From: KBS-96 sp964247975
Lineage (GTDB): Bacteria; Acidobacteriota; Terriglobia; Bryobacterales; Bryobacteraceae
Direction of reading: 5' to 3'
Length of the DNA: 64,000 nucleotides
Assembly (NCBI GenBank): GCA_964247975.1
Contig: CAXTWH010000003.1
Span: 118,784 to 182,783 of the forward strand
The notes under the pieces are model-generated. The model was not told the origin of the DNA, ran no database searches, and saw nothing but the letters and a program-made list of their open reading frames with translations. A program made the position numbers and the translations under genes. Positions 63,709 to 64,000 of this stretch are shown here, one piece after another (the stretch's first letter is position 1; each line of letters starts with the position of its first letter).

Positions 63709-63842
63709 CTTTGCGCCAAAACCGCATTTGTAGCCCTGGGCGTGTCGCTCGACGGCCATCGGGAAGTGCTTGGCTTAGGGACCAGCGCCAGCGGAGGCGC
63801 CCAGTTCTGGCTGAAGATTTTGACCGAGATCCGCAACCGGGG
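63709..63842 (+). mobile_element. IS256-family transposase remnant
   Basis: The frame from 63709 reads FVALGVSLDGHREVLGL, then GGAQFWLKILTEIRNRG, which is the conserved catalytic-region block of Mutator/IS256 transposases (normally YVALGV..EVLGLW and AKFWLxVLTELRNRG). A stop codon (TAG 63706-63708) lies just upstream, the key Trp after EVLGL is Gly, and homology ends abruptly near 63842. It is a short decayed fragment. The stretch 63520-63708 to its left holds no recognisable gene and may be further element debris. Confidence 0.75.
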
Positions 63843-64000
63843 GCGTACCAGGAACTCGAAGATTATGCGCCATCAACTGTATCGTTGCAGGATGAATTGA
63901 CGCCTGAGGAATGGGTTCGTCAGTTTCATGCTTGGGCCGAAAATCGTGATCGTATGATGCCGTTACTGTCCGATGCGGCTGTCAGCCGAGAAAGTATTTA
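63843..64000 (+). pseudogene. C-terminal part of a VapB-like antitoxin, truncated on both sides
   Basis: Directly after the transposase homology, another frame reads AYQELEDYAPSTVSLQDELTPEEW and continues with RQFHAWAENRD...LLSDAAVSRESI to the window end. The TPEEW...FHAWA and SRESI pattern is that of the C-terminal toxin-binding tail of VapB-type antitoxins that precede PIN-domain VapC toxins. The N-terminal half is absent, apparently replaced by the transposase fragment. A VapC gene should follow beyond 64000. An in-frame TTG start cannot be excluded. Confidence 0.5.

Noticed and set aside
63466..63836. Several overlapping minus-strand frames at the right edge
   Set aside because: They are antisense to the end of the MFS gene and to the transposase fragment, with Arg-rich compositions typical of shadows.

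Overview
The window reads as a bacterial chromosome segment of roughly 50-55% G+C by eye, densely coded on both strands. Its gene style suggests Acidobacteriota (Terriglobia/Bryobacterales-like). The reasons are two CRTAC1-type FG-GAP/UnbV proteins, a small 'MARGWESKSVE' coiled-coil protein, Tat-exported Gfo/Idh and gluconate-dehydrogenase-subunit-3 proteins, small PilZ and zinc-ribbon proteins, and several TTG/GTG starts. This is inferred from family recognition only. No rRNA or CRISPR array was seen. One tRNA (Thr, CGT) is present. A run of 10 N marks an assembly gap at 1900-1909.

Region 1 (1-9.4 kb): the tail of a YyaL-type protein, two small proteins, then a leftward operon that looks like L-rhamnose uptake and breakdown. 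It encodes a fused aldolase/dehydrogenase, a tandem ABC ATPase, a permease, and a permease joined in frame to its periplasmic binding protein. Region 2 (9.4-20 kb): otsA-otsB for trehalose, an aminotransferase, coaD, a CRTAC1 protein, a Gfo/Idh oxidoreductase and two adjacent cation/proton antiporter-like genes. Region 3 (19.8-24.2 kb): the translation cluster rplM-rpsI-rpsB-tsf-pyrH-frr, all leftward, with hairpins between genes.

Region 4 (24.2-32.6 kb): small cysteine-rich proteins, a class I glutamine amidotransferase, an RRM RNA-binding protein with a structured leader and trailer, thrC, an alcohol dehydrogenase, a KirBac potassium channel and gyrA. Region 5 (33-43.9 kb): a secreted right-handed beta-helix protein with a ricin-type lectin domain, a hemerythrin, an esterase, a VCBS protein with a GMC oxidoreductase and its Tat-signal partner, nadE, a CHAD protein and a membrane protein. 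Region 6 (43.8-53.9 kb): a BtuF-like protein, kdgK, gnd, a GlcG/HbpS protein, a phosphopantetheinyl transferase, an EAL phosphodiesterase next to a small membrane protein and a PilZ-like protein, DUF1810, queC and tRNA-Thr. Region 7 (53.9-64 kb): a NarL-type two-component pair followed by a CRTAC1 protein and a degenerate receiver, the oxidative pentose phosphate operon zwf-opcA-pgl (completed by gnd at 46 kb), an orphan LuxR-type regulator, an MFS transporter, and at the right edge a decayed IS256-family transposase fragment abutting the C-terminal part of a VapB-like antitoxin.

The most unusual points are the permease/binding-protein fusion with a good ribosome binding site at the junction, the repeated GGA-loop elements in the RRM leader and the branched structure after that gene, the c-di-GMP cluster with an antisense-overlapping small membrane gene, and the transposase/antitoxin junction. 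I did not find a clearly new defence or biosynthetic system.
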